The notes: generated by a model not told the origin, from the letters alone. Numbered from the stretch's first letter, positions 47,436 to 57,471 are shown. The stretch is 64,000 nt of DNA from Listeria grandensis FSL F6-0971 (GCF_000525835.1 NZ_AODD01000002.1:496001-560000); one strand, 5' to 3'. Program-made: numbers and translations.

Positions 47436-48480
47436 AAAAGTTCAAGCCCTTGTTATACCAGTTACGGCCGTTATTCTAGGCTTACTTTTTGGAGCTATTA
47501 TTATGTTGCTATTCGGATACAATCCGATAGACGCTTACATTGCACTTTTCCAAGGCGCGTTTGGCGATTCTTTCTATCTTGGAGAAACGATACGTCAAGC
47601 AACGCCATATATTCTAGTCGGTCTTTCGATCGCGATTGCTTTTAAAGCAGGGCTTTTCAATATTGGAGCAGAGGGTCAGCTGTTAATGGGCTGGATCGGT
47701 GCTGTTGCAGTAGGTCTGAGTTTTGACGGATTAGATAAATGGATTCACTTGCCGCTTGCTTTGCTTGCTGGAATCGTGTGTGGCGCTTTCTGGGCTTTCA
47801 TTCCAGGGATCTTAAAAGCTACGCTAAAAGTGAATGAAGTTATCGTGACGATCATGTTGAACTACACAGCGCTTTATATTTTCAACTATATCGTGCAAAA
47901 CGTACTGACGAAACAATTGGACAAAACAAAAGAGGTTCCTGCATCCGCATCACTTCAATCACCGTTCCTACAAGAAATGACGCAATATTCGTCGCTTCAC
48001 TGGGGAATTTTGATCGCTGTCGGTTGCGCACTTATCATGTGGCTCGTGATTAATAAAACGACATTTGGTTACGAATTGAAATCGGTTGGTTTTAACCAAA
48101 ATGCTTCGAAATATGCCGGAATGAGCGTCGCGAAAACAATCGTTGTCTCGATGATCATTGCTGGAGGACTTGCTGGGCTTGCTGGCGCGATGGAAGGTCT
48201 TGGTAACTACGGAACAGCGTATGTATTACCAACATCTCCAGGTACCGGATTTGACGGTATTGCCGTTGCTTTACTCGGTGGTAATTCACCAATTGGTATT
48301 ATCTTCTCCGCTATTCTATTCGGAGCGTTAAAAGTAGGATCGCTAAACATGCCTGCTGTCGCTGGAGTTCCAAATGAGTTAGTAAACGTGGTTATCGCGC
48401 TTATTATCTTTTTCGTTGCTTCTAGTTATATTATTCGCTGGGCAATGGATAAATTTGCGAAGGGGGCGAAAACAAAATGA
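47428..48480 (+). CDS. Nucleoside ABC importer, permease (NupP-like)
   Basis: 350 residues with eight or more hydrophobic helices (for example VQALVIPVTAVILGLLFGAIIMLLFG and LPLALLAGIVCGAFWAFIPGIL). The BPD_transp_2 signature is FNIGAEGQLLMGWIGAVAVGL, with the conserved block VNEVIVTIMLNYTALYIFNYI. Its start is inside the ATPase gene and its stop overlaps the next permease (atga at 48477-48480), so all three are coupled. It forms the transmembrane channel with the following gene. Confidence 0.9.
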   Translation: MSKKVQALVIPVTAVILGLLFGAIIMLLFGYNPIDAYIALFQGAFGDSFYLGETIRQATPYILVGLSIAIAFKAGLFNIGAEGQLLMGWIGAVAVGLSFDGLDKWIHLPLALLAGIVCGAFWAFIPGILKATLKVNEVIVTIMLNYTALYIFNYIVQNVLTKQLDKTKEVPASASLQSPFLQEMTQYSSLHWGILIAVGCALIMWLVINKTTFGYELKSVGFNQNASKYAGMSVAKTIVVSMIIAGGLAGLAGAMEGLGNYGTAYVLPTSPGTGFDGIAVALLGGNSPIGIIFSAILFGALKVGSLNMPAVAGVPNELVNVVIALIIFFVASSYIIRWAMDKFAKGAKTK

Positions 48481-49427
48481 TTTCGACTTTAGCGATTATT
48501 GTCTCCAGTACATTGTTAATGGCTGGACCACTCATTTTTACAGCGCTCGGAGGCGTATTTTCTGAGCGAGCCGGTGTTGTTAATATCGGTCTCGAAGGTA
48601 TGATGATCATGGGAGCATTTTCATCGATTGTCTTCAACTTAACGTTTGCTGATGTGTTCGGTGACTGGACGCCTTGGGTTGCCCTCTTTGCAGGGATGCT
48701 TGTCGGCGGTTTATTCTCACTCGTACATGCCGTTGCAACGATTAATTTCCGCGCCGATCACGTTATTAGTGGTGTTGCGATCAACTTTTTAGCACTCGGT
48801 ATTTCCTTGTTCCTCGTTAAAGTGATTTACGATAAAGGACAAACCGATCAAATTAAACATTATTTTGGTAAGCCGGATATTCCTGTTTTGAAAGATATTC
48901 CTGTCATTGGCGATATTTTCTTCAAAAATGTGCCGGTTATGAGTTACGTCGCGATTCTTGTGGCGATTGCATCTTGGTTTATTATTTATAAAACGCGCTT
49001 TGGTTTGCGTCTTCGTTCTGTTGGGGAACATCCTCTAGCAGCTGACACGATGGGAATCAAAGTTCGCTGGATGAGATATCAAGGTGTCATTATTTCTGGT
49101 ATTCTAGGTGGGCTTGGCGGAGCAGTTTACGCCCAATCGTTCACGCTAGATTTCGGACATGCAACGATCTCTGGTCAAGGTTATATGGCCTTAGCAGCGA
49201 TGATTTTTGGTAAATGGAATCCACTTGGTGCAATGGGAGCTGCGATTTTCTTCGGATTTGCGCAGTGTCTGAGCATTATCAGTGGTCAACTACCATTCTT
49301 CAGCGACATTCCAGACGTTTACTTACAAGTTGCCCCATACGTACTAACGATTCTTGCGCTAGTGGGACTCATTGGTAAATCCGAAGCGCCAAAAGCAGAT
49401 GGTATCAATTATATTAAAGGTAAATAA
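48477..49427 (+). CDS. Nucleoside ABC importer, permease (NupQ-like)
   Basis: 316 residues, second permease. GGVFSERAGVVNIGLEGMMIMGAFSSIVF is the family signature. Further helices include VISGVAINFLALGISLFLVKVIY and YVAILVAIASWFII. The loop RFGLRLRSVGEHPLAADTMGIKVRWMRY probably contacts the ATPase. A hairpin terminator follows directly, ending the operon. Confidence 0.9.
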   Translation: MISTLAIIVSSTLLMAGPLIFTALGGVFSERAGVVNIGLEGMMIMGAFSSIVFNLTFADVFGDWTPWVALFAGMLVGGLFSLVHAVATINFRADHVISGVAINFLALGISLFLVKVIYDKGQTDQIKHYFGKPDIPVLKDIPVIGDIFFKNVPVMSYVAILVAIASWFIIYKTRFGLRLRSVGEHPLAADTMGIKVRWMRYQGVIISGILGGLGGAVYAQSFTLDFGHATISGQGYMALAAMIFGKWNPLGAMGAAIFFGFAQCLSIISGQLPFFSDIPDVYLQVAPYVLTILALVGLIGKSEAPKADGINYIKGK

Positions 49428-49432
49428 AAGCG

Positions 49433-49475
49433 AAAGCCCGGTTTCAGTTGTAACTAACGAAACTGGGCTTTCTAA
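49433..49475 (+). terminator. Terminator after the nucleoside transporter operon
   Basis: gaaagcccggtttc (49433-49446) pairs with gaaactgggctttc (49460-49473), with one G-U pair. The following T tract is weak. Confidence 0.8.
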
Positions 49476-49538
49476 TTGTTTAGATGCGTATTATAAGGTA
49501 CAATAACAAGGTTCAGTAAAATGAAGGAGGGATTTTTT

Positions 49539-50822
49539 ATGACGACTCAAAAACAGGAATATAAAGAACAAGTTGGAGCGATTCAGTTAACGCTTATTCC
49601 TTCCGACAAATATAAATCCAATAAAATCGTCTTTAAATTTAGAGCGCCACTTGATCGCGCAACCACAACAAAACGGGCTTTGATCGCTGCTTTAATTGAA
49701 ACAAATACCAAAAAATATCCGACGCAAACCGCATTTCGTAAAGAACTTGCAAGTCTTTATGGTGCCAATTTTTACGCATCGGTTGATAAAAAAGGGAATG
49801 AGCACATTATTACGGCCGTGCTTGATATGGTGGACGGCCAATTTGTCCCTGAAGGAGACGCATTACTACAACAAGCATTTGAGCTTATTCAAGAAATTAT
49901 TTTTAATCCCAATGTGGCGGACGGAAGTTTTAATGAAGCAACCGTAGCACGCGAAAAGGAGAACTTGGCGCAGCGTTTAGAAAGCGTCTACGATGATAAA
50001 ATTCGCTATGCCAACAAACGGTTAACAGAGATCATGTTTGCCGATGAGAATTATAAATATGGCGCGGCTGGTGTTTTAGAGGACATTGCTGGCATCACAG
50101 GTGCCGACCTATTTGAATACTATCAACAGTTTTTAGCGGAGGATACCATCGATTTATTTATCTGTGGCGATGTGCAAAAAGACGCGGTTATTCCATTGAT
50201 TAAAGCCTTACCATTTGCCGATCGCGCTTATCGTGAGCTTGATGTGATAGCACCTATCCATCCTAAGAACGTTACTACTGTGAAGGAAAATCAGCCAATT
50301 AATCAAGGGAAGCTTGTGCTTGGCTACCGAACGAATATTTTATTTGGTGAAGATGCCTATGTCCCATTGCAACTGGCGAACGGTTTACTCGGCGGTTTTG
50401 CCAATTCGAAAATCTTTATTAATGTCCGCGAAAAAGCGAGTTTGGCCTATTACGCGAATAGCCGTATAGATTCATTCCATGGCTTCATGCTGATTTCTGC
50501 AGGGATTGACGAGAAAAATTACGATCAAGCCTTGGCGATTATTAAAGAACAAGTGGCGGCTATGCAAGCTGGCGATTTTACGGAAGAAGAACTATCACAA
50601 ACAAAAGCGATGTTATCCAATCAGCTATTGGAAGCAAACGATCAAGCGCAAGGTTTAATTGAACTTGCCTATAATAATACTTTGAAAAAAGCGAATCTCG
50701 ACTTAGCGAATTGGTTAAAACGAATCGCTGCTGTGACAAAAGAAGAAGTCGTTGCTGCTACAGGTTCATTTGAACTCGATACGATTTATTTCTTAAGCAA
50801 AGGAGCTGATTCCAATGAATAA
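49539..50822 (+). CDS. M16-family peptidase-like protein, non-catalytic partner (YmfF-like)
   Basis: 427 residues. Two M16 domains are visible (residues about 20-200 and 205-420, the second with GKLVLGYRTNILFGEDAYVPLQLANGLLGG). The zinc motif HXXEH is absent from the first domain, so this is expected to be the inactive partner of the gene that follows, as in heterodimeric M16B peptidases. The R/Y pair region (NVREKASLAYYANSRIDSFHGFMLISAGID) is present. The start is ATG 49539 behind aaggaggg. It overlaps the next gene by 8 nt. Confidence 0.85.
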   Translation: MTTQKQEYKEQVGAIQLTLIPSDKYKSNKIVFKFRAPLDRATTTKRALIAALIETNTKKYPTQTAFRKELASLYGANFYASVDKKGNEHIITAVLDMVDGQFVPEGDALLQQAFELIQEIIFNPNVADGSFNEATVAREKENLAQRLESVYDDKIRYANKRLTEIMFADENYKYGAAGVLEDIAGITGADLFEYYQQFLAEDTIDLFICGDVQKDAVIPLIKALPFADRAYRELDVIAPIHPKNVTTVKENQPINQGKLVLGYRTNILFGEDAYVPLQLANGLLGGFANSKIFINVREKASLAYYANSRIDSFHGFMLISAGIDEKNYDQALAIIKEQVAAMQAGDFTEEELSQTKAMLSNQLLEANDQAQGLIELAYNNTLKKANLDLANWLKRIAAVTKEEVVAATGSFELDTIYFLSKGADSNE

Positions 50823-52099
50823 AAAAAGCTATGATCAATTAAAAAGAAGCTGTATACTATGAAAAGTTAGAGAATGGATTGCAAGTATACGTCTTGCCCA
50901 AACACGGATTCAGTAAGACATTTGCAATTTTTACAACAAATTATGGCTCGATTGATAATGAATTCGTGCCAATTGGCCAAGAAGATTTTACACGTGTTCC
51001 TGATGGTATCGCGCATTTCTTAGAGCACAAGCTTTTCGAAAAAGAAGATGGGGATGTGTTCTTTAAATTTGGTGAAAAGGGCGCTTTTACCAATGCTTTT
51101 ACATCATTTACACGCACTGCTTATCTGTTCTCAAGTACATCGAGCGTGGAAGAAAACTTAGAGACACTTGTTGATTTTGTTCAAGAACCATACTTCACCG
51201 AAGAGACAGTGGAGAAAGAAAAAGGGATTATCGGTCAGGAAATCCAAATGTACGATGATGATGCTGATTTCCGCGTTTATTTCGGTGCGATTGAAAACAT
51301 GTACCATCACCACCCTGTGAAAATTGATATTGCAGGGACCGTTGAATCCATCGCTGACATTGATAAAGACTTATTGTACCTGTGCTACAATACATTTTAT
51401 CATCCGAGTAACATGATTTTATTCATTGTCGGTAATGTCGATCCAGAGCAAGCGATTGAGCAAGTTCGTAATAACCAATCGAAGAAAACCTTTGCACCCG
51501 CAAAACCCGTGAAGCGTCATTTCCCAGAGGAGCCTAAATCTGTCGCAGTGAAGAAGAAAACATTGGCGTTCCCCGTTCAAATTGCGAAAAATCTGGTGGC
51601 GATTAAAGAAGATATCGGTTTATTACGAGGGAAAGAAGCGGTGCAACACGAAATGACTGCTGATATCATGTTAGAACTCTTATTCGGCACAACATCAGAT
51701 GCTTACTTAGAATTATACGACCAAGGTATTATTGACGATACGTTTGGTTTTGATTATAGTTTACAAGACAGCTTTTCTTTTGTGCTCGTTGGTGGTGACG
51801 CAAAAGATCCAGATCTGCAAGAACGAAAAATTAAAGAAACATTTGCCAATGCTATTCAGACAGGCTTCAAAGAGGCAGATTTAGAACTAATAAAACGTAA
51901 AAAAATGGGGCAGTTTCTGCGTTCCTTAAACTCACCGGAATTTATCGCTAATCAGTTTTCGCAATACATCTTTGAAGAAGCATCACTATTCGACATTTTG
52001 CCGGCAATCGAAGCAGTGACAGTCGCGGACATAGAAGCATTTTTGAAACGGATCTATATGGAAGAACGTGTGACGACTTTTCAAATTGTACCGGAGTGA
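50815..52099 (+). CDS. M16-family zinc peptidase (YmfH-like), frameshift near start
   Basis: About 427 residues if repaired. It carries the inverted zinc motif HFLEHKLFEKEDGD (H-X-X-E-H) with the downstream Glu ligand in EKEKGIIGQEIQMYDDD, so this is the catalytic member of the pair. The start is ATG 50815, inside the upstream gene. The frame is lost in the A5 run at 50841-50845; with four As it reads YDQLKEAVYYEKLENGLQVY. The rest is intact. Substrate is unknown; homologues sit next to SDR, RodZ-like and pgsA genes in many Bacillales. Confidence 0.88.
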
Positions 52100-52189
52100 C
52101 CATCAATTTTTTAATTTTAATAAAATAAATGGCATTTGGAGCCAAGTCATGCTATGATGAAAGAAATGGATAGAAGGGAATTATCGTCT

Positions 52190-52924
52190 TTGAGAAATGA
52201 TACGAAATACGCGCTAGTCACTGGAGCGAGTGGAGATATAGGAAGAGAAATCGCGATTGCGCTTGCAAAACAAGGATTTCACTTATATTTGCATTATTAT
52301 CGTAACAAAGAGGCGATACAGCTACTACGAGAAGAGTTACTTGTTTTCGATGTGGATGTTATCCCGATTCAAGCTGATTTTACTAATTCTGGCCAGATTA
52401 CTTGGTTGCAGGAATCAATTTTTCAATTAGATGTATTTGTTCATGCTGCTGGAAATAGCTATTACGGCTTGTTTCAAGATATGCCTGATCAGGAAATAAA
52501 GAATTTATGGGATATTCATGTTCACTTTCCGATGCAGTTATTGCAGAAATGGATTCCGAAATTGCAACACAGTCAATCAGGACGAATTATTTTTATTAGT
52601 TCTATCTGGGGAGAAGTTGGGGCTGCGATGGAAGTGGCTTATTCGGCTGTCAAAGGAGCACAGATTGCATTTTGTAAAGCGCTGGCTCAAGAAATAGCTG
52701 CAACAGGCACGACTGTCAATATAGTATCTCCAGGAATGGTAGATACAAAAATGAATCATCTTTTTAACGAGGAAGAGAAGACAGCAATAATAACCGAGAT
52801 TCCCATGCACAGATTTGCAAATCCGAGCGAAATTGGGGAAGTGGTCGCCTTCTTAGCAAGCGATCGCGCAAGTTATATGACTGGACAAACGATGCGTTTA
52901 GACGGTGGATGGTTTATGAGGTAA
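52190..52924 (+). CDS. SDR-family oxidoreductase (YmfI-like)
   Basis: 244 residues. The NAD(P)-binding motif is ALVTGASGDIGREIAIALAKQG, with FVHAAGNSYYGL and the catalytic IIFISSIWGEVGAAMEVAYSAVKGA (Ser, Tyr-X3-Lys). The C-terminus MTGQTMRLDGGWFM is typical of FabG-like reductases. The frame is open from 52136, but TTG 52190 with aaggga upstream gives the family length. Its place between the M16 pair and the RodZ-like gene is conserved with B. subtilis ymfFHIM. Substrate is unknown. Confidence 0.85.
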   Translation: MRNDTKYALVTGASGDIGREIAIALAKQGFHLYLHYYRNKEAIQLLREELLVFDVDVIPIQADFTNSGQITWLQESIFQLDVFVHAAGNSYYGLFQDMPDQEIKNLWDIHVHFPMQLLQKWIPKLQHSQSGRIIFISSIWGEVGAAMEVAYSAVKGAQIAFCKALAQEIAATGTTVNIVSPGMVDTKMNHLFNEEEKTAIITEIPMHRFANPSEIGEVVAFLASDRASYMTGQTMRLDGGWFMR

Positions 52925-52957
52925 GAAAAGATTTTATGTAATGGTAGGTGTTTAAAA

Positions 52958-53908
52958 TTGACCGAACTAGGTGAGAAACTCAAAAATGCAAGGCGAACAA
53001 AGGGTCTAAGTCTCGATGATCTACAACAAATAACAAAGATTCAAAAGCGTTATCTCGTTGCTATTGAAGAAGGTAACTATGCAGTAATGCCGGGTAAGTT
53101 CTATGCGCGAGCTTTTATTAAGCAATACGCAGAGGCCGTTGATTTAAATAGCGAAGAGCTTTTTCAAGAATTTGAGAATGAAGTTCCAGCTACAAGTCAA
53201 GAAGCGGTCGTAAACGAGCAAATGACGCGTGCACAGCAACGTCGTGCGCCACTTGCTGCGAGTCAGCCAGGTAATGATAACCCGAACACGACACATTCTG
53301 TCTTTGGGCTTGTTCCGAAGATTCTAATCGCATTATTTATCGTCGTTATCGGCTTTGTTATTTGGTATTTTGCAATTTATAATGCCGGTGGATCAGGAGA
53401 CGAAGTAAAGAATACAAGTAGCAATGATTCTGCTGTCAAGGTCGATGATTCAACCAAAGGCACGGACACCAAGAAAGATACGACGAAGAAAGATGAGCCG
53501 AAAAAAGATACAACAACGGAGAAAAAAGACGAACCGAAGAAAACTGAAATCAAAGCAGATACGTCTGGAAACGCAACAACGTATACGGTCTCTAATGCTG
53601 ATAAGCTATCCTTAACATTTACATTATCCGGCGGTGAAAGTTGGATCCAAGTTACAGATGATGCTGGCTCAAGTATTTTCGGTGGCATTATTGCTGACGG
53701 CGAAACGAAAACATTCGACCTCGCAAGTAGCAAATCTGCCAAAGTAACGGTCGGAAATGCAACACCGGTAGCAATGAAAATCAATGACCAAGCGGCAGAA
53801 CTAGCGAAAGATTCCATTACGCAGAAATTAACGATTAACCTTGCAACAAGCACGGATACTGGCACGACTGATAGCAATTCAGACAGTAGTGATAGTAGCG
53901 CGCAATAA
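52958..53908 (+). CDS. RodZ-like membrane protein with N-terminal HTH (YmfM-like)
   Basis: 316 residues. The N-terminal Xre-type HTH (LGEKLKNARRTKGLSLDDLQQITKIQKRYLVAIEEGNYAVMPGKFYARAFIKQYAEAVDL) is cytoplasmic. A transmembrane helix (ILIALFIVVIGFVIWYFAIY, about residue 125) follows, then a low-complexity Lys/Thr/Asp linker made of KKDEPKKDTT-like units, and an external DUF4115 beta domain. The C-terminus is Ser/Asp/Thr-rich. The start is TTG 52958 behind taggtg. RodZ-type proteins couple MreB to cell wall synthesis; that role is inferred. Confidence 0.88.
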   Translation: MTELGEKLKNARRTKGLSLDDLQQITKIQKRYLVAIEEGNYAVMPGKFYARAFIKQYAEAVDLNSEELFQEFENEVPATSQEAVVNEQMTRAQQRRAPLAASQPGNDNPNTTHSVFGLVPKILIALFIVVIGFVIWYFAIYNAGGSGDEVKNTSSNDSAVKVDDSTKGTDTKKDTTKKDEPKKDTTTEKKDEPKKTEIKADTSGNATTYTVSNADKLSLTFTLSGGESWIQVTDDAGSSIFGGIIADGETKTFDLASSKSAKVTVGNATPVAMKINDQAAELAKDSITQKLTINLATSTDTGTTDSNSDSSDSSAQ

Positions 53909-54017
53909 CAAGCTCTAAATACAGCGTGGCGATAAAAGCTTACATTTTGCATCTAGCATAAGCGTAAGCAGTTATTGCTGCGCTGCGTTATTACATAGTA
54001 AAGAAGGGGTGGGGAAA

Positions 54018-54596
54018 ATGAATTTACCTAATAAAATAACAGTGGCGCGCATCATCTTAATACCGATTTTTGTCGTATTATGTGTGGCTCCGCTTGGTCT
54101 AGGAACAGTTACATGGCTTGATTCCACAATTCCAGTATCAAACATTATCGCCGCTATAATCTTCATCGTTGCGGCACTGACAGACTGGTTTGATGGTCAT
54201 CTAGCTAGGAAGTATAATCTGATTACTAATTTTGGGAAGTTTGCCGATCCATTGGCGGACAAGTTACTTGTAGCAGCAGCATTCATTGTTTTAGTAGAGC
54301 AACATATTGCCCCTGCTTGGGTCATCATCATTATTATCAGTCGCGAATTTGCAGTTACTGGCTTGCGACTATTACTTGTTGAAGGTGGCGAAGTAATGGC
54401 AGCTGGACAACTCGGCAAAATTAAGACTTTCACACAAATGATCGCGATTCCGTTGTTATTATTACACAACTGGCCGTTCGAATGGAGCGGTATTCGCATC
54501 GATTTAATTTTCCTATACGTTTGCACCTTCTTCACTGTTTGGTCAGGTTGGGATTATTTCTACAAAAACCGTAATATCTTTAAAGGTTCTATGTAA
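54018..54596 (+). CDS. pgsA: PgsA phosphatidylglycerophosphate synthase
   Basis: 192 residues. Membrane enzyme that transfers a phosphatidyl group from CDP-diacylglycerol to glycerol 3-phosphate, the committed step to phosphatidylglycerol. The CDP-alcohol phosphotransferase motif is seen as DWFDGHLARKYNLITNFGKF followed by ADPLADK. It has about five helices. ATG 54018 after ggggtgggg gives the family start MNLPNKITVARIIL; the in-frame GTG at 54009 lies inside the ribosome-binding site. Confidence 0.95.
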   Translation: MNLPNKITVARIILIPIFVVLCVAPLGLGTVTWLDSTIPVSNIIAAIIFIVAALTDWFDGHLARKYNLITNFGKFADPLADKLLVAAAFIVLVEQHIAPAWVIIIIISREFAVTGLRLLLVEGGEVMAAGQLGKIKTFTQMIAIPLLLLHNWPFEWSGIRIDLIFLYVCTFFTVWSGWDYFYKNRNIFKGSM

Positions 54597-54606
54597 TTAT
54601 GCAGCG

Positions 54607-54640
54607 ACTTATCTATGCTTAGATAAGTTGTTTTTTTTTG
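54607..54640 (+). terminator. Terminator after pgsA
   Basis: acttatcta (54607-54615) pairs with tagataagt (54620-54628) around a 4-nt loop, followed by a long T run. Confidence 0.9.
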
Positions 54641-54705
54641 ATCTCAACTATTAGTATTTTTCAAATAGAAGATGTAGTATAGAAGAATAGAGAGGACGTG
54701 TTTTC

Positions 54706-55969
54706 ATGCGCAGTGCAGAAATTATTGCTGTTGGAACGGAGCTATTACTTGGCCAAATTGTGAACTCCAATGCCGCATTCATATCAAAAGAGCTTGCCGA
54801 GTGTGGTGTTTATGTATATCATCATACAGTTGTTGGAGACAACCCTGAACGTTTGAAAAAAGTGATTAAAATCGCCGAAAAACGAAAGCGATATTTTGAT
54901 TTTCACGGGTGGTTTAGGCCCAACAGAAGACGACATTACGAAACAAGTTTTAGCATCATATTTAACAAAAGGAATTATTTATGACACAGACCATTTATCC
55001 AAAATTGAAAGCTTTTTTGCGGCAAGAAATGACAAAATGTCAGAAAACAACAAGCGTCAAGCAGAGATCATTGAAGGATCACATGTGTTATCGAACGAAT
55101 TCGGCTTCGCGGCTGGCATGTTTTTAGAAACCGATTCCCACACCTATGTTTTACTTCCCGGTCCGCCTTCAGAAATGCAACCGATGTTTACAAAATATGC
55201 GAAACCGCTATTACTAAAAAATAGCGAGCACAAAATTGTATTAGAATCCAAGATATTACGTTTTTTCGGCATTGGTGAATCCAAACTAGCAGATGACCTG
55301 AAAGACTTAATTGCTACACAGACAAACCCAACGATTGCGACCTATGCGGGTGAAAATGAAGTCGTGATTCGGCTGACAGCTTCTGCAAAAACAAGAGAAG
55401 AGGCTTTACAGCTTATTGCAACATCAGAAGAAGAAATCATTAAGCGGGACGGAGCATACATATACGGCTCTGGAGAGGTCACCCTCGTTGATTTAGTGAT
55501 TCAGCAGCTTATGGATGCCAACATGACTATTTCAGCAGCTGAGAGCCTCACAGCTGGCTTATTTCAAGCGGAATTAGGTGGCACAACAGGAATTTCTAAG
55601 ATTTTTAAAGGTGGGATGGTCACATACAGTAATGAAATGAAACATGAGTTACTACACGTCTCCACAGAAACGATGGAACAAGAAGGCGTTGTCAGCCAAG
55701 CTTGTGCAATGGAGATGGCTGATAACATTCGCAAATTATGCAAGACAGATATAGGAATTAGCTTTACCGGTGTAGCAGGTCCAAAATCATTAGAAGGTCA
55801 TCCAGTTGGCACTGTTTGGATCGGTCTAAGCGTTGTAGAGCATCCCACGCTTGCCTATCGCTATACATTCAACCGAGATCGCAATTACAATCGTCGCCGA
55901 GCTGTAAAAGAGGGTTTTGCGCTGATTAAAGCTTTTTTGGATGAAAAATTAGAGAAAAGAGAGAAATAA
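54706..55969 (+). pseudogene. cinA: CinA, competence/damage-inducible protein, frameshifted
   Basis: About 420 residues if repaired. The N-terminal MoaB-like/COG1058 domain ([43 protein letters not shown]) breaks near 54885-54887. Removing one A from GAAAG gives [18 protein letters not shown] and the rest follows, ending with the NMN deamidase domain (ISAAESLTAGLFQAELGGTTGISKIFKGGMVTYSNEMK and SFTGVAGPKSLEGHPVGTVWIG). It lies upstream of recA, the conserved cinA-recA order linked to competence in streptococci and bacilli. Confidence 0.9.
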
Positions 55970-56099
55970 GGGGTTAAAACTGGATCCAATAGGGATAAAA
56001 AAAGGTTAGACGAAACCTTGTAAACCCGCTATAATAAAGGCATGGCGAGGAAGCGAATTTGATCAGTATGAGATGGAAATGGTGAGCAATAAAAAAATA

Positions 56100-56113
56100 C
56101 GAACAAATATTCG
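56100..56113 (+). promoter_or_regulatory. LexA (SOS) box upstream of recA
   Basis: CGAACAAATATTCG matches the Gram-positive SOS box CGAACRNRYGTTYC at 12 of 14 positions. It ends 8 nt before the -35 of the recA promoter. Confidence 0.7.
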
Positions 56114-56121
56114 CTTTTTGC

Positions 56122-56150
56122 TTGTATATCTTAAAAAAATAAGGTATAGT
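56122..56150 (+). promoter_or_regulatory. recA promoter
   Basis: TTGTAT (56122-56127), a 17-nt spacer and TATAGT (56145-56150). The SOS box sits immediately upstream. The rest of the 313-nt gap after cinA shows a short aaggtt/aacctt hairpin near 56008 and a possible extra TATAAT at 56030, but no gene. Confidence 0.65.
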
Positions 56151-56282
56151 ATCTATAGGCAATAAAAACAGACCGTAAATCAACACGTCACTTCTATCAC
56201 AAGGAAGCGCGCAAGTTGATGCATACGTTGAAGATTGTTTTTATGGATTAGATATTATAGATAAAGACTAGGAGGCAATAAT

Positions 56283-57332
56283 GTGAGTGATCGTCAAGCG
56301 GCCTTAGATCAGGCGTTAAAACAAATTGAGAAACAATTCGGTAAAGGTTCCATTATGAAGTTAGGGGAACAATCAGACCACAATATTTCTACAATATCCA
56401 GTGGTTCATTAGCACTTGATATTGCATTAGGAGTCGGTGGTTATCCACGTGGGCGTATTATCGAAGTATACGGACCAGAAAGCTCAGGTAAAACAACCGT
56501 TGCGCTACACGCGATTGCAGAGGTGCAAGCACAAGGTGGGACAGCCGCATTTATTGATGCTGAGCACGCGCTAGACCCAGCTTATGCGAAGAACTTAGGC
56601 GTTAACATTGATGAACTACTATTATCGCAACCAGATACAGGAGAACAAGCGCTAGAAATAGCAGAGGCGTTAGTTCGTAGTGGTGCCGTTGATATACTAG
56701 TTATCGATTCAGTAGCAGCACTTGTGCCACGTGCTGAAATCGAAGGTGAAATGGGAGATTCTCATGTCGGTTTACAAGCACGATTGATGTCCCAAGCACT
56801 GCGTAAACTATCTGGTGCTATCAATAAATCCAAAACCATTGCGATTTTCATTAACCAAATTCGTGAAAAAGTAGGTGTTATGTTTGGTAACCCTGAAATA
56901 ACACCAGGTGGACGCGCGTTGAAATTCTATTCGACTGTTCGTCTAGAAGTAAGACGTGCAGAACAGTTGAAACATGGTACAGATGTTATTGGTAATAAAA
57001 CCAAGATTAAAGTAGTCAAAAACAAAGTAGCACCACCGTTCCGTGTTGCTGAAGTGGACGTTATGTATGGCCAAGGTATTTCGCGCGAAGGTGAACTTGT
57101 TGATATGGCGTCAGAAATTGATGTAATCAATAAGAGTGGTTCATGGTATTCTTATAATGAAGAACGCATCGGTCAAGGTCGCGAGAATGCTAAACAATAT
57201 TTGAAAGAACATCCTGAAATTCGCGATGAAATTTCCAAACGTGTTCGTCAAGAATACGAAATCGATGTAAAACCTAACTTTACAGAAGACGCTTTACCAG
57301 AAGAAATCGATTTACTTGATGAAGATAAATAA
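56283..57332 (+). CDS. recA: RecA recombinase
   Basis: 349 residues. ATP-dependent strand-exchange protein and SOS coprotease. The Walker A is [10 protein letters not shown], with [36 protein letters not shown], Walker [15 protein letters not shown], loop L1 [25 protein letters not shown] and L2 [28 protein letters not shown]. The acidic C-terminus is present. The start is GTG 56283 behind aggagg; the preceding atgtga cannot be used. A LexA box and promoter lie 130-180 nt upstream. Confidence 0.98.
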   Translation: MSDRQAALDQALKQIEKQFGKGSIMKLGEQSDHNISTISSGSLALDIALGVGGYPRGRIIEVYGPESSGKTTVALHAIAEVQAQGGTAAFIDAEHALDPAYAKNLGVNIDELLLSQPDTGEQALEIAEALVRSGAVDILVIDSVAALVPRAEIEGEMGDSHVGLQARLMSQALRKLSGAINKSKTIAIFINQIREKVGVMFGNPEITPGGRALKFYSTVRLEVRRAEQLKHGTDVIGNKTKIKVVKNKVAPPFRVAEVDVMYGQGISREGELVDMASEIDVINKSGSWYSYNEERIGQGRENAKQYLKEHPEIRDEISKRVRQEYEIDVKPNFTEDALPEEIDLLDEDK

Positions 57333-57341
57333 AAGAAGTGA

Positions 57342-57382
57342 AGAAAAGCCACCCAATCGCGTGATGACTGGGTGGCTTTTTT
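57342..57382 (+). terminator. Terminator after recA
   Basis: aaaagccaccca (57342-57353) pairs with tgggtggctttt (57367-57378), followed by more Ts. Confidence 0.92.
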
Positions 57383-57442
57383 GATATAATCTCTTAATTT
57401 AGTGAAGTTTTTTTTGATTCCGTTTACATCTTAGCGCTTTCC

Positions 57443-57471
57443 TTGACAATAGATGGATTGACCTATAGAAT
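57443..57471 (+). promoter_or_regulatory. rny promoter
   Basis: A perfect -35 TTGACA (57443-57448), a 17-nt spacer and TAGAAT (57466-57471), about 110 nt before the rny start. The leader between is AT-rich, without obvious structure. Confidence 0.65.

Noticed and set aside
54885-54984. Short N-terminal CinA fragment as a separate small protein
   Set aside because: Its last 30 residues come from the wrong frame and have no family match. One removed base joins it to the rest of CinA.
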